Source of the DNA: Coprobacter tertius
Lineage (GTDB): Bacteria; Bacteroidota; Bacteroidia; Bacteroidales; Coprobacteraceae
Direction: 5' to 3'
Assembly: GCF_024330105.1 (NCBI RefSeq)
Contig: NZ_JANDHW010000004.1
Location: forward strand, 1-64,000
DNA: 64,000 nt
Made by a program: the position numbers and the translations under genes. Shown piece after piece: positions 54,001 through 63,003 of the stretch (position 1 is its first letter; each line of letters begins with the position of its first letter). The notes beneath the pieces were generated by a model. It saw only the letters and a program-made list of their open reading frames with translations, ran no database searches and was not told the origin of the DNA.

Positions 54001-55615
54001 AACACCGAAACGATCGCCTTGGTATTGGATCCCCTCGTTATATTTCGCACAAGGAATACCCTATGTCGCCGTTATGACGATTGCAGTAATCTTGTATAAA
54101 CGCATGGGATGTTCTAATACCGAAATTACCCTCTATACCAGCTGGTTATATCTACCTTGGGTATTAAAACCTTTATGGAGTCCTTTCATCGACATATTTA
54201 AGACCAAACGCTGGTGGATCGTAACCATGCAGTTACTCATCGGAGCAGGCCTCGGCGGTATCGCTTTCTGTATCCCTTTACCCTTTTATTTTCAAGCGAC
54301 TCTGGCCTTTTTTTGGTTACTGGCCTTTAGTTCGGCAACCCATGATATCGCAGCTGACGGATTTTATATGTTGGCGCTCGATAGCCACAAACAATCGCTT
54401 TATGTAGGAATACGCAACACTTTTTACCGCATCGCTATGATTACGGGCCAAGGGCTGTTGATTATGCTGGCAGGAGCTTTGGAGACGATGACCGGATCGC
54501 AACCTGTCGAATTTACCGTAATCGGTACGACTTCGGAAATCGTCACCGACAATGCCAGAACATACCAAAACAACGATTTTATCGTTTCCCCGGCTTCTCT
54601 GATATTATCGGCAGGAAGCATCGATAGCTTACACATACGACTTACCCGTATTCCCGAAAACAATAAAAAAATTATACTAAATACCACTTTCCTGAAAGGC
54701 GACAAAGAGCTTCACCTGATTTCGGGAGATCGGTTGGTTTTCGATCGAGAAAACTGGGAAAAAGGAGCCTGGATAACAGTAAAAGCCGATAAACGATTAA
54801 AAAAGTCATGTATGGCTACGTTTAAAGGTACCGCAGGGAATATACCGCTTGCCTGGAGTATAACATTCTTTATACTGTCGGGCTGTTTTATCATGCTAAG
54901 CCTTTACCATAAATTCGCTTTACCCCGACCGACAGAAGATCGACCGGCAAAAACCAAGACTTCCCGGGAAATATGGCAGGAATTTATACAAACATTTATC
55001 TCTTTTTTCCGGAAAAAAGAAATTGCTACCGGTTTGTTATTTTTCCTTACTTACCGTCTTTCAGAATCGCAACTGCTAAAACTCGCTTCCCCATTTATGC
55101 TCGACTCAAGGGAAACAGGAGGGTTAGGACTCAGTACCGGAGAAGTAGGGTTAGTATATGGTACCGTAGGCGTAGCCGCTCTTACCATAGGAGGAATCAT
55201 CGGCGGTATAGTCGCCTCGAGACAAGGACTCCGCTTTTGGCTTTGGCCGATGGTATTTGCTATCACTTTACCTAATCTCGTTTATGTTTGGCTTGCCTAT
55301 GCACAACCCGACAACCTACTGCTGATAAATACTGCCGTAGCGATTGAACAATTCGGTTATGGATTCGGATTTACCGCTTATATGTTGTATATGATCTATT
55401 TTGCAAACGGGGAACACAAAACGGCCCATTATGCAATTTGTACTGCATTTATGGCTTTGGGTATGATGTTACCGGGACTCGGAGCAGGCTGGTTACAAGA
55501 GCACATCGGTTACAGACATTTCTTTATCTGGGTAATGTTATGTTCCCTCCCGGCCTACTTCGCAGTAAAATTATTAAAAGTAGACCGAACTTTCGGTATG
55601 AAAGAAAAAAAATGA
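53990..55615 (+). CDS. AmpG/MurT-like MFS transporter
   Basis: 541 aa. AmpG-like start: PWYWIPSLYFAQGIPYVAVMTIAVILYKRMG and LYLPWVLKPLWSPFID; later TYRLSESQLLKLASPFMLD and GYGFGFTAYMLYMIYFA. About 12 TM segments. Residues about 172-282 are a non-membrane, beta-rich insertion (SGDRLVFDRENWEKGAWITV resembles an Ig-like domain) between TM segments, which makes it about 100 aa longer than E. coli AmpG. Likely imports MurNAc or anhydromuropeptides for the MurK/MurQ pathway. Starts inside the DUF4922 gene. Confidence 0.88.
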   Translation: MTSETPKRSPWYWIPSLYFAQGIPYVAVMTIAVILYKRMGCSNTEITLYTSWLYLPWVLKPLWSPFIDIFKTKRWWIVTMQLLIGAGLGGIAFCIPLPFYFQATLAFFWLLAFSSATHDIAADGFYMLALDSHKQSLYVGIRNTFYRIAMITGQGLLIMLAGALETMTGSQPVEFTVIGTTSEIVTDNARTYQNNDFIVSPASLILSAGSIDSLHIRLTRIPENNKKIILNTTFLKGDKELHLISGDRLVFDRENWEKGAWITVKADKRLKKSCMATFKGTAGNIPLAWSITFFILSGCFIMLSLYHKFALPRPTEDRPAKTKTSREIWQEFIQTFISFFRKKEIATGLLFFLTYRLSESQLLKLASPFMLDSRETGGLGLSTGEVGLVYGTVGVAALTIGGIIGGIVASRQGLRFWLWPMVFAITLPNLVYVWLAYAQPDNLLLINTAVAIEQFGYGFGFTAYMLYMIYFANGEHKTAHYAICTAFMALGMMLPGLGAGWLQEHIGYRHFFIWVMLCSLPAYFAVKLLKVDRTFGMKEKK

Positions 55616-55671
55616 ATTATCCCCTTTTTTCAATGAAAATATATACCTTCGTTCATCAAAAAAACAAAAGA

Positions 55672-56958
55672 ATGGAAACGGTTGAATCGTTGTACGAAAT
55701 CTATAAAACTCATCCCATAATTACCACCGATACCCGAAAATGTGTTCCGGGATCTTTATTTTTCGCACTGAAAGGCGATCGATTCAATGGAAACGAATTC
55801 GCCCAAAATGCAATAGATAGCGGTTGTGCATACGCCATTATAGATGAGCCTGAATATGTCACAGATAAACGGATATTATATGTAGAAAATTGCCTGAGAA
55901 CACTACAAGATCTCGCACGATACCACAGACGTGTACTGGGTATTCCTATAATAGGAATTACAGGAACCAACGGCAAGACTACTACAAAGGAACTTACTGC
56001 GGCCTGCCTTTCACAACGGTTCGAAACATTGGCAACCGAAGGAAATTTAAATAATCACATCGGAGTTCCACTCACGCTACTGAAACTCACCCCCTCACAC
56101 CAATTGGCAGTTATCGAAATGGGAGCCAACCACCAAGGGGAAATAAAAACACTCGCCGGTATTGCCGAACCCGATTACGGACTGATAACCAATGTCGGAA
56201 AAGCTCATTTGGAGGGTTTCGGATCGTTTGAAGGAGTAATACGTACAAAATGCGAGTTATACGATTATTTACGAGAGAACAATGGCCACATCTTTATACA
56301 TCACGAAAATAAATATCTTCAACCCCAAAGTAATGGTATCGAGAAAACCGAATACGGAGAAGAAGACGGTCTGTATATCAGAGGAAAACTCACCACGTGC
56401 TCTCCTTTTTTATCTCTTGAATACCAACATAAAGGGAAAAATATCCCCGTAGATACGCACCTCATCGGCAGCTATAACCTAACGAATGTATTGGCAGCCG
56501 TGGCGATTGCCGCTTATTTCGGAGTGCCCGATGAAAAAATAAAACAAGCTCTCGAAAAATATGAGCCTCATAACAAACGGTCTCAATTACAGGAAACAAG
56601 CCATAACACGCTTATTCTCGACGCTTATAACGCTAACCCGACAAGTATGAATGCTGCCATCGATAATTTTTTATCAATGAAAACTTCTAAAAAAGCTGTT
56701 ATTCTGGGTGACATGAGAGAATTGGGAAATGATAGTGAAAAAGAACATAAAATAATTATCGATAGGTTGAAAAACTCGGGATTCGATAAAATTCTACTGG
56801 CCGGAAATGAATTCTTGAAAACATGTGGAACACTTACTTGTTTTGGAACTACCGACACATTAATCGAAGAACTTAAAAAACATCCTCTCGAAGGATATAC
56901 CATCCTGATTAAAGGATCGAGAGGAATGCAACTCGAAAAATGTATCGAATACCTATAA
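55672..56958 (+). CDS. murF: UDP-MurNAc-tripeptide--D-Ala-D-Ala ligase
   Basis: 428 aa from the ATG at 55672; the open frame extends upstream into the transporter gene but family similarity begins at ETVESLYEIYKTHPIITTDTR. Adds D-Ala-D-Ala to the UDP-MurNAc tripeptide, the last cytosolic ligation. ATP loop GITGTNGKTTTKELT near 98-112, LNNHIGVPLTLL near 131-142, EMGANHQGEIKTL, and LDAYNANPTSMNAAI near 318-332. The -7-like TACCTTCG at 55643-55650 could give it its own start. Follows the recycling operon, linking salvage with synthesis. Confidence 0.95.
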   Translation: METVESLYEIYKTHPIITTDTRKCVPGSLFFALKGDRFNGNEFAQNAIDSGCAYAIIDEPEYVTDKRILYVENCLRTLQDLARYHRRVLGIPIIGITGTNGKTTTKELTAACLSQRFETLATEGNLNNHIGVPLTLLKLTPSHQLAVIEMGANHQGEIKTLAGIAEPDYGLITNVGKAHLEGFGSFEGVIRTKCELYDYLRENNGHIFIHHENKYLQPQSNGIEKTEYGEEDGLYIRGKLTTCSPFLSLEYQHKGKNIPVDTHLIGSYNLTNVLAAVAIAAYFGVPDEKIKQALEKYEPHNKRSQLQETSHNTLILDAYNANPTSMNAAIDNFLSMKTSKKAVILGDMRELGNDSEKEHKIIIDRLKNSGFDKILLAGNEFLKTCGTLTCFGTTDTLIEELKKHPLEGYTILIKGSRGMQLEKCIEYL

Positions 56959-56969
56959 ACAAATAACGT

Positions 56970-57611
56970 ATGAAGAAACCCGACGCATTAATCTTTGATA
57001 TGGACGGAACCCTGTGGGATGCCGTAAATACTTACACTTGGTGCTGGAATGAGGCATTCAGGCTTTCGAACTTACCGAACCGGCTGAAGCGGGAAGATCT
57101 GATTGGGCTTATGGGTACTCCCATCGATAAAATTATAGAAGCAGTTGCACCCGAAATGAGAGAAGAAGACCGTTCTGTATTTCAATCATTAATAAAAAAG
57201 ATAGAGGAAGAAAACGAACCGCATATGGGAGGAATACTTTACCCGTATGTAAAAGAGGGTATACGGAAACTGTCGGAAAAATATCCACTGATGCTGTTAA
57301 GTAACTGTGAAAAAGGAGGATTAGCTATATTTATGAACTTTACCGGATTAACCTCCTATTTCACAGACAATATATGTTATGGAGACACTAATTTACAAAA
57401 AAGCGGAAACATGCATATATTACAGAAAAGAAACAACATAGAATATCCGGTTTATATCGGAGACACCGACGGAGACAGCCAACAGTCACAAATCGCAAAC
57501 ATTCCGTTCTTTTTTGTACGGTACGGTTTCGGACATACCGAAAAATATACTGAAGCATTTGACAATTTCAAAGAATTGACCGAATATTTTATAAATATCG
57601 ACAACAAATAA
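56970..57611 (+). CDS. HAD-family phosphatase (PGP/Gph-like)
   Basis: 213 aa. Motif I FDMDGTLWDAVN (residues 9-20), cap domain with LMGTPIDKIIEAV, motif II LLSNCEKGG near 110-118, motif IV IGDTDGDSQQS near 153-163. Resembles phosphoglycolate phosphatase-like HAD proteins; substrate not predictable. 11 bp after murF, same strand. Confidence 0.9.
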   Translation: MKKPDALIFDMDGTLWDAVNTYTWCWNEAFRLSNLPNRLKREDLIGLMGTPIDKIIEAVAPEMREEDRSVFQSLIKKIEEENEPHMGGILYPYVKEGIRKLSEKYPLMLLSNCEKGGLAIFMNFTGLTSYFTDNICYGDTNLQKSGNMHILQKRNNIEYPVYIGDTDGDSQQSQIANIPFFFVRYGFGHTEKYTEAFDNFKELTEYFINIDNK

Positions 57612-57630
57612 TTCACATAAAAATAAAAAT

Positions 57631-58806
57631 ATGTATACCGAACAATTCTTACCAGAGATCGAACTTCGAAAATCTAAGATACAAGAATCGTTGAGAATGA
57701 CCAAGGCAGACGCAATACTCATCAATGATAACGCTAATCTGTTTTATACTTCGGGCCGTGTATTCAGCGGTTATACTTATGTTTCCGCACGAGGTGAAAT
57801 ATATTTCTTCGTACGGCGTCCCGTAGGACTAAAAGGTGATAATGTTATTTATATTCGCAAACCCGAGGATATCCCCTCGGAAATGCAAAAACACGGAATC
57901 CCCTTACCCGAAAAACTCCTGCTCGAGGATGATTCCCTTACTTATAACGAAAGGCTAAGATTATCGGCTATTTTCCCAAACGCCGCAATCTCGAACGGTA
58001 CCCCTCTAATAAGAAATGTAAGGACACTAAAAACTCCTTATGAACTAAAGCTTATAAGAGAATCGGGAACTAAACATGCGATGATGTATCACCGAATCCC
58101 GATGACCTACAAAGAAGGTATGTCAGACACCGAATTTTCAATAGAACTGGAACGATTGGCCAGACTACACGGTTCACTGGGAATTTTTCGTATTTTCGGA
58201 TCCAGCATGGAAATTTACATGGGAAGTCTCATTGCCGGCGATAATGCCGACGTACCTTCACCTTACGATTTTGCCATGGGAGGTGCCGGTAACAGTACCT
58301 CACTTCCTGTCGGAAGCAGCGGTATGCTGATACGTCCCGGAATGACGGTAATGGTAGATATGGGTGGTAATTTCACCGGATATATGAGCGATATGACTCG
58401 CGTATTTTCATTGGGAGAAATTCCAGAGCTGGCACTAAATGCACATCAGGTAGCTTTAAATATAGAAAAAACCATAGCCGGAAAAGCAAAACCGGGTGTA
58501 GCGGCTAAAGACTTATATAATCTTGCCGTAGAAATGGCTGAACAGGCAGGGCTCTCTGAATATTTTATGGGACACCGCCAACAAGCAGGTTTTATAGGAC
58601 ATGGTATCGGTATAGAAATTAACGAACGACCGGTATTGGCTCCGCGTTCTAAAGATATCCTTCAGGAAAATATGGTATTTGCACTCGAGCCTAAATTTGT
58701 CATACCGCATGTAGGAGCAGTCGGGGTAGAAAATACATTTATCGTTACCCGAAACGGAGTAGAAAAAGTAACAAATTGTACCGAAGAAATCGTATCATTA
58801 GACTAA
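57631..58806 (+). CDS. M24-family Xaa-Pro peptidase
   Basis: 391 aa. N-terminal creatinase-like domain (about 1-150) and pita-bread catalytic domain with the five metal ligands in order: Asp in VDMGG, Asp in SDMTR, His in GHGIGIEI, Glu in ALEPKF, Glu in GVENTF. Expected to cleave X-Pro bonds; many M24 proteins of this length act on dipeptides. No signal peptide, so cytosolic. 19 bp after the HAD gene. Confidence 0.92.
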   Translation: MYTEQFLPEIELRKSKIQESLRMTKADAILINDNANLFYTSGRVFSGYTYVSARGEIYFFVRRPVGLKGDNVIYIRKPEDIPSEMQKHGIPLPEKLLLEDDSLTYNERLRLSAIFPNAAISNGTPLIRNVRTLKTPYELKLIRESGTKHAMMYHRIPMTYKEGMSDTEFSIELERLARLHGSLGIFRIFGSSMEIYMGSLIAGDNADVPSPYDFAMGGAGNSTSLPVGSSGMLIRPGMTVMVDMGGNFTGYMSDMTRVFSLGEIPELALNAHQVALNIEKTIAGKAKPGVAAKDLYNLAVEMAEQAGLSEYFMGHRQQAGFIGHGIGIEINERPVLAPRSKDILQENMVFALEPKFVIPHVGAVGVENTFIVTRNGVEKVTNCTEEIVSLD

Positions 58807-58870
58807 ATAATCGATAAAAAATAACAGATTCAAAATATAACCGGTAATTTTCCTTATCGGCGAAAATAAT

Positions 58871-58878
58871 TACCTTTG
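58871..58878 (+). promoter_or_regulatory. -7 promoter element of the CCA-adding enzyme gene
   Basis: TACCTTTG on the plus strand, with TTTT 19 nt upstream (58848-58851). Predicted start near 58885 excludes a TTG start at 58883 and supports the ATG at 58898. Confidence 0.55.
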
Positions 58879-58897
58879 CCAGTTGAAAATACAAAAA

Positions 58898-60346
58898 ATG
58901 TCTATGATACTCGATGAGAATTTACTGAAGAAGCATCTGAGAAATCCTATTTTTACACTTGTCTCCGAAACGGCCGATTCGATAAACAGGCCATGTTATG
59001 TAATCGGAGGATATGTAAGGGACATTTTTCTGAAACGAAACTCTAAAGATATCGATATCGTCACGGTTGGAAGCGGGATCGAATTGGCTTCGGCCATTGC
59101 AGAGCGCCTTGGGAAAAAAGCCTATTTATCGGTTTTTAAAAATTTCGGTACGGCCCAAATAAAATATAAAAATACAGAAGTAGAATTCGTAGGAGCCCGC
59201 AAAGAATCATATACACATGATTCTCGAAAACCGGTTGTAGAAAACGGATCCTTATGCGATGACCAGAATAGACGCGATTTTACAATAAACGCTTTAGCTA
59301 TTTGTCTGAATAAAGATAAATTCGGAGAACTGATCGATCCCTTTCAAGGTATTGAAGATCTGCAAAATAAAATAATACGTACCCCTCTCGACCCGGATAT
59401 TACCTTTAGCGACGACCCTCTGCGAATGATGCGAGCAATTCGCTTTGCAACCCAATTACAATTCTCGATCGAAGAAAAAACTTTCGATGCTATTTCAAGA
59501 AACAAAGAACGTATAAAAATTATCTCGAAAGAACGTATCATCGACGAACTTAATAAAATCATGCTTTCTGTCAAACCTTCGACCGGTTTTTTATTATTGG
59601 AAAAAACCGGTTTACTGGCACTGATATTCCCAGAGTTACATGCGCTAAAAGGGGTAGAATCTGTTGAAGGACGCGGACATAAAGATAATTTTTATCATAC
59701 CCTTACCGTTATCGATAATGTAGCGTCAAAAAGCGATAATTTATGGCTTCGCTGGGCAGCTCTATTTCATGATATAGCCAAACCTGTAACAAAACGATAC
59801 GACGAAAAACTCGGTTGGACATTTTACAATCATAACTTTATCGGCATGAAAATGCTACCTGGTATTTTCCGGAGGTTAAAGTTACCGCTAAACGATAAAC
59901 TGAAATATGTACAGAAAATTGTGGAATTACACATGAGACCTATCGTTTTAGCAGAAGAAGAAGTTACTGACTCTGCCGTAAGAAGGCTTTTATTCGATGC
60001 CGGAGACAATATCGATGACCTTATGCTATTATGCGAAGCGGATATAACTTCTAAAAATCCGGAAAAAGTCAAGCGTTTTCTCACAAATTTCGCCCAAGTA
60101 CGTAAAAAACTTAAAGAAATAGAAGAAAAAGATCGTATTCGTAATATGCAACCGCCTATAAGCGGAGAAGAAATCATGCAAATTTTCGCCCTTCCTCCCT
60201 GTCGTAAAGTCGGAGAAATAAAAAGTGCTATTAAAGATGCCATTCTCGATGGAATAATTCCTAACGAAAGAGAAGCTGCTTTGCGGTATATGATCAAAAC
60301 AGCCGAAAGTATGGGATTGACTCTTAAAAATAATAGGAATTTATAA
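58898..60346 (+). CDS. cca: CCA tRNA nucleotidyltransferase with HD domain
   Basis: 482 aa from the ATG at 58898 (another Met two codons later). Polymerase-beta-like head: VIGGYVRDIFLKRNSKDIDIVTVGSG near 35-60 with the GG and DxD active-site motifs, RKESY and RRDFTINALAI; the RNA-binding neck follows; HD phosphohydrolase domain with LFHDIAKP near 288-295. Adds or repairs the CCA end of tRNAs. Both tRNAs in this window lack an encoded CCA, so the enzyme is required for them. Converges on the MFS gene with 34 bp between. Confidence 0.94.
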   Translation: MSMILDENLLKKHLRNPIFTLVSETADSINRPCYVIGGYVRDIFLKRNSKDIDIVTVGSGIELASAIAERLGKKAYLSVFKNFGTAQIKYKNTEVEFVGARKESYTHDSRKPVVENGSLCDDQNRRDFTINALAICLNKDKFGELIDPFQGIEDLQNKIIRTPLDPDITFSDDPLRMMRAIRFATQLQFSIEEKTFDAISRNKERIKIISKERIIDELNKIMLSVKPSTGFLLLEKTGLLALIFPELHALKGVESVEGRGHKDNFYHTLTVIDNVASKSDNLWLRWAALFHDIAKPVTKRYDEKLGWTFYNHNFIGMKMLPGIFRRLKLPLNDKLKYVQKIVELHMRPIVLAEEEVTDSAVRRLLFDAGDNIDDLMLLCEADITSKNPEKVKRFLTNFAQVRKKLKEIEEKDRIRNMQPPISGEEIMQIFALPPCRKVGEIKSAIKDAILDGIIPNEREAALRYMIKTAESMGLTLKNNRNL

Positions 60347-60380
60347 GATCCCGACATTACCCATAAATAGAAACGCATAT

Positions 60381-61778
60381 CTATCGAGTTCTTCTTAAAG
60401 GCATCTGTTGCGATAATCTAAGACAACTGACCACCGCTGCCACAACGGCAAAAACAGCCCCTAATAACAGACTTGCGGATGTACCGCCCTGATGAGGGAA
60501 AAAGCTGAACAACAGTGCGACTAACGTCGCTCCCGAAGTCTGGCCCAACAACCGGGCCGTACCCATCATTCCACTGGCACCCCCGCTACGCTCGGTCGGT
60601 GCTGAAGACATAATAGTACTATTATTAGGAGTTTGAAACAAACCGAAGCCAGCACCGCATACAAGCATTCTCCATATAATATCCATATCGGAGGGGGACG
60701 AAACCGTAGCCAATAAATACAACCCGGTAGCGAATATCAACATACCGATGCATCCGAGAATACCGGCATGCATACGCTCGACCAAATATCCCGCCAAAGG
60801 AGCCGTAAACAGAGTCGCAACAGGCCAGGGAGTAAGAAGCAGCCCGGTTGCAACATCACTGCGCCCCAATGTATTTTGTAAAAAAAACGGCAAGGCAACC
60901 ATTGCCAGCATTTGTGCTGTAAACGAACAGATCGATGTAATGATAGAAAGTGTAAAAATAGGTATTTTCAATAAATCGATCGGTAACAGGGGAATTTCAA
61001 GCTTCAATTGACGACGGATATAATAAGTTCCTACTATCGCCAGAAAAAATAGTTGTATCATCAGAAAATCTATTCTCTCATGGTGAGCAATACCTTCCAT
61101 CGAATAGATCAATAATCCGAAAGTAAGCGCATTAGCAACCGCACTCGGAATATCAAACCGGTGAGCATGCCTTATTTCTCTTTTCGGTAAAAAAATAAGT
61201 CCCATAATAAGCGCCAATATCGCTACCGGAATATTTATAATAAAAAGCCAATGCCATGAAGCAAACGACAGGATTGCACTGGCAACTGAAGGCCCTGCAA
61301 CAGCCGATACTGCAACAACCATCGCATTGATCCCCATCCCGCGTCCTAAATATTTTCGCGGATATATCATCCGCAACTGCGCGATATTGACACTTGCAAT
61401 CGCCGATGCTCCAACTCCTTGCAAGACACGTGCGGTCGTCAACATCCAAAAAGTTGTAGACAGAGCACATATCAATGAAGTTACACAAAAAAGAGCCACT
61501 CCGGAAAGAAAAACAACCCGGTATCCGTAAATATCACCTAACGAAGAAAAGGAAAGCAAAGAAACTGTAATCGCCAACTGATATGCATTCATTACCCAGA
61601 TCGTCGTAGAAGGAGAAGTCCCGAATTCGTGTGATAAAGTCGGTAAAACGATATTTACAATATTGGCATCGAGGACAGACATAACCAAAGCAATAGAAGC
61701 CGCAATTACAGCCCATAATCGTTTACGCCCCGGTAAACCATCATTTTCCTCTATTTTTATAACCGGATTTTTAAACAT
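60381..61778 (-). CDS. DHA2-family MFS drug/proton antiporter (EmrB/QacA-like)
   Basis: 465 aa with about 14 hydrophobic segments. VMSVLDANIVNIVLPTLSHEFGTSPSTTIWVMNAYQLAITV (residues 34-74) has motif D1; GDIYGYRVVFLSG is motif A; TARVLQGVGASAIASVN is motif B; AVAGPSVASAILSFASWHWLFIINIPVAI is motif C. Probably exports toxic compounds. Single gene with a -7 box TAATTTTG (61804-61811). Confidence 0.9.
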   Translation of the reverse strand: MFKNPVIKIEENDGLPGRKRLWAVIAASIALVMSVLDANIVNIVLPTLSHEFGTSPSTTIWVMNAYQLAITVSLLSFSSLGDIYGYRVVFLSGVALFCVTSLICALSTTFWMLTTARVLQGVGASAIASVNIAQLRMIYPRKYLGRGMGINAMVVAVSAVAGPSVASAILSFASWHWLFIINIPVAILALIMGLIFLPKREIRHAHRFDIPSAVANALTFGLLIYSMEGIAHHERIDFLMIQLFFLAIVGTYYIRRQLKLEIPLLPIDLLKIPIFTLSIITSICSFTAQMLAMVALPFFLQNTLGRSDVATGLLLTPWPVATLFTAPLAGYLVERMHAGILGCIGMLIFATGLYLLATVSSPSDMDIIWRMLVCGAGFGLFQTPNNSTIMSSAPTERSGGASGMMGTARLLGQTSGATLVALLFSFFPHQGGTSASLLLGAVFAVVAAVVSCLRLSQQMPLRRTR

Positions 61779-61803
61779 CTCGTGCGATTTATAAAAATCT
61801 GTG

Positions 61804-61811
61804 CAAAATTA
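61804..61811 (-). promoter_or_regulatory. -7 promoter element of the MFS exporter gene
   Basis: TAATTTTG on the minus strand, 25 nt before the ATG at 61778, matches TAnnTTTG. No -33 match. Confidence 0.4.
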
Positions 61812-61951
61812 CCTTTTTTCAATCAATCCGGTATGTGATATGTGGTAAAAAAGTCCCCTAAAAGTGAAATTATATAAATAAAAAAATGTCAGAATAATAT
61901 CTAATCTAAAAAGGCTCTTCATTACTCAATTATCATCCGAAATTATAAAAT

Positions 61952-61975
61952 AAAAACCGACTTTTTCAAGCCGGT
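61952..61975 (-). terminator. Terminator of the START-like protein gene
   Basis: Stem CCGACTT (61957-61963) with AAGCCGG (61968-61974), one G-U pair when transcribed leftward, plus an outer A-T pair and a U-run. 24 nt past the stop at 62000. Confidence 0.7.
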
Positions 61976-61999
61976 ATTATCTTTAAATATATAGTAAAA

Positions 62000-62383
62000 T
62001 CAAGCTCCCAGAACACGCTTTAACGTATTCACCTGATTATTCCACAATTCTATACTATCCTGTTTCTCCCCCTCTTCAGCAAAATCGGTGATTTCAAGAA
62101 CAACATTTCCCGTAAGTTCAGCCACATTAATACGAAATTCAAAATATGTTTTCGTATCTTCATCATCCAACCAGTGAAAACGTATAAAGTTACCAACTCT
62201 GAATGTCGTTTGCATGGCCTGCTGAGGTGTCTTATTCCAGTAAAATGTATATAATTTTCCGTCAGCGACAACATCGTCGGCAAACCAATCGGCAAGCCCG
62301 TTAACAGTTCCGATATAAGTCCATAGTACCGAAGGAGATACATTATTTAAACTATATTCAACGATGTATTTTTCCTTTTTCAT
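62000..62383 (-). CDS. START-like (SRPBCC) domain protein
   Basis: 127 aa. Sequence pattern KYIVEYSLNNVSPSVLWTYIGTVNGLADWFADDV (5-38), FYWNKTPQQAMQT, FIRFHWLDDEDTKTYFEFRI and ELTGNVVLEITDFAEEGEKQDSIELWNNQVNTLKRVLG is that of the Bacteroidetes START-like/AHSA1-type family, a helix-grip fold that binds hydrophobic ligands or chaperones. No specific role can be assigned. Single gene with its own terminator. Confidence 0.85.
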   Translation of the reverse strand: MKKEKYIVEYSLNNVSPSVLWTYIGTVNGLADWFADDVVADGKLYTFYWNKTPQQAMQTTFRVGNFIRFHWLDDEDTKTYFEFRINVAELTGNVVLEITDFAEEGEKQDSIELWNNQVNTLKRVLGA

Positions 62384-62603
62384 TCGTACAGATTTATAAG
62401 ATTTATGTTCGTTTATGTAAAATCAAAAATTTATCGGCGGCTAATATATGTATTAAATTTATATCTTACATATCTTTATTTCATTTTTTAAAGCTCTAAT
62501 TAGTTTTTTACGCTACAAAGCTTTGAGAAAAGAATTTACAATTCTGTATTATAGATCATTATCAAACAAGAAATAAAAACCGATATAAATTTATGTCCAA
62601 ACG

Positions 62604-62634
62604 TTGCATTATTTAAAAAAGTATTATATCTTTG
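62604..62634 (+). promoter_or_regulatory. Promoter of the tRNA (CAT) gene
   Basis: TTG (62604-62606), 20 nt, TATCTTTG (62627-62634), ending 18 nt before the tRNA. Confidence 0.75.
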
Positions 62635-62652
62635 CACCGCATTTAAAACGAT

Positions 62653-62726
62653 GGCGGGATAGCTCAGTTGGTTAGAGCGTCGGATTCATAACCCGGAGGT
62701 CACGAGTTCAACTCTCGTTCCCGCTA
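62653..62726 (+). tRNA. tRNA with CAT anticodon (elongator Met likely)
   Basis: 74 nt without encoded CCA. Acceptor GGCGGGA pairs with TCCCGCT (closing pair G-U), D arm GCTC/GAGC, anticodon CAT at 62687-62689, T arm ACGAG/CTCGT. The anticodon stem lacks the three G-C pairs of initiator tRNA, so elongator Met is most likely; tRNA-Ile2, whose CAT is modified to lysidine, cannot be fully excluded by eye. Confidence 0.92.
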
Positions 62727-62729
62727 CAT

Positions 62730-62767
62730 AAAAGAAGAAATAATCAAAAGATTATTTCTTCTTTTTT
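62730..62767 (+). terminator. Terminator of the tRNA (CAT) gene
   Basis: A 16-bp perfect stem (62730-62745 with 62750-62765), AAAA loop, and T-run starting 4 nt after the tRNA. Confidence 0.9.
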
Positions 62768-62901
62768 ATTATTGTGTTGTTGACATATTCTAATGAGGGT
62801 AAACAGTAAACATATCCTTATATAAAAAACGAAATCAAAGTTCTTTTTCCTCATCCGGTTCAGAACCCCCAAAAACGGCTGAACGCTTATAACTTCAAAT
62901 A

Positions 62902-62959
62902 TAATTGCCATATACTCCTTTACATAACAATTTGTACCCAAAGGATTATATGGCAATTA
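62902..62959. repeat. Long imperfect hairpin between the tRNA and the GH92 gene
   Basis: Arms 62902-62921 and 62940-62959 pair over 20 positions with one mismatch and an 18-nt loop. It lies 44 nt past the GH92 stop. No T-run follows, so it is not a standard terminator; it could stabilise the mRNA end or be a remnant of a small inverted-repeat element. A TATATTTG -7-like box on the minus strand overlaps its edge (62896-62903). Confidence 0.55.
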
Positions 62960-63003
62960 AAATTATCGATAAAAATCCGGTTATCTATAAAATATACAAT
63001 TTA

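Noticed and set aside
55438-55671. N-terminal extension of MurF overlapping the transporter gene
   Set aside because: The open frame runs back into the MFS gene by chance; MurF similarity starts at the ATG at 55672.
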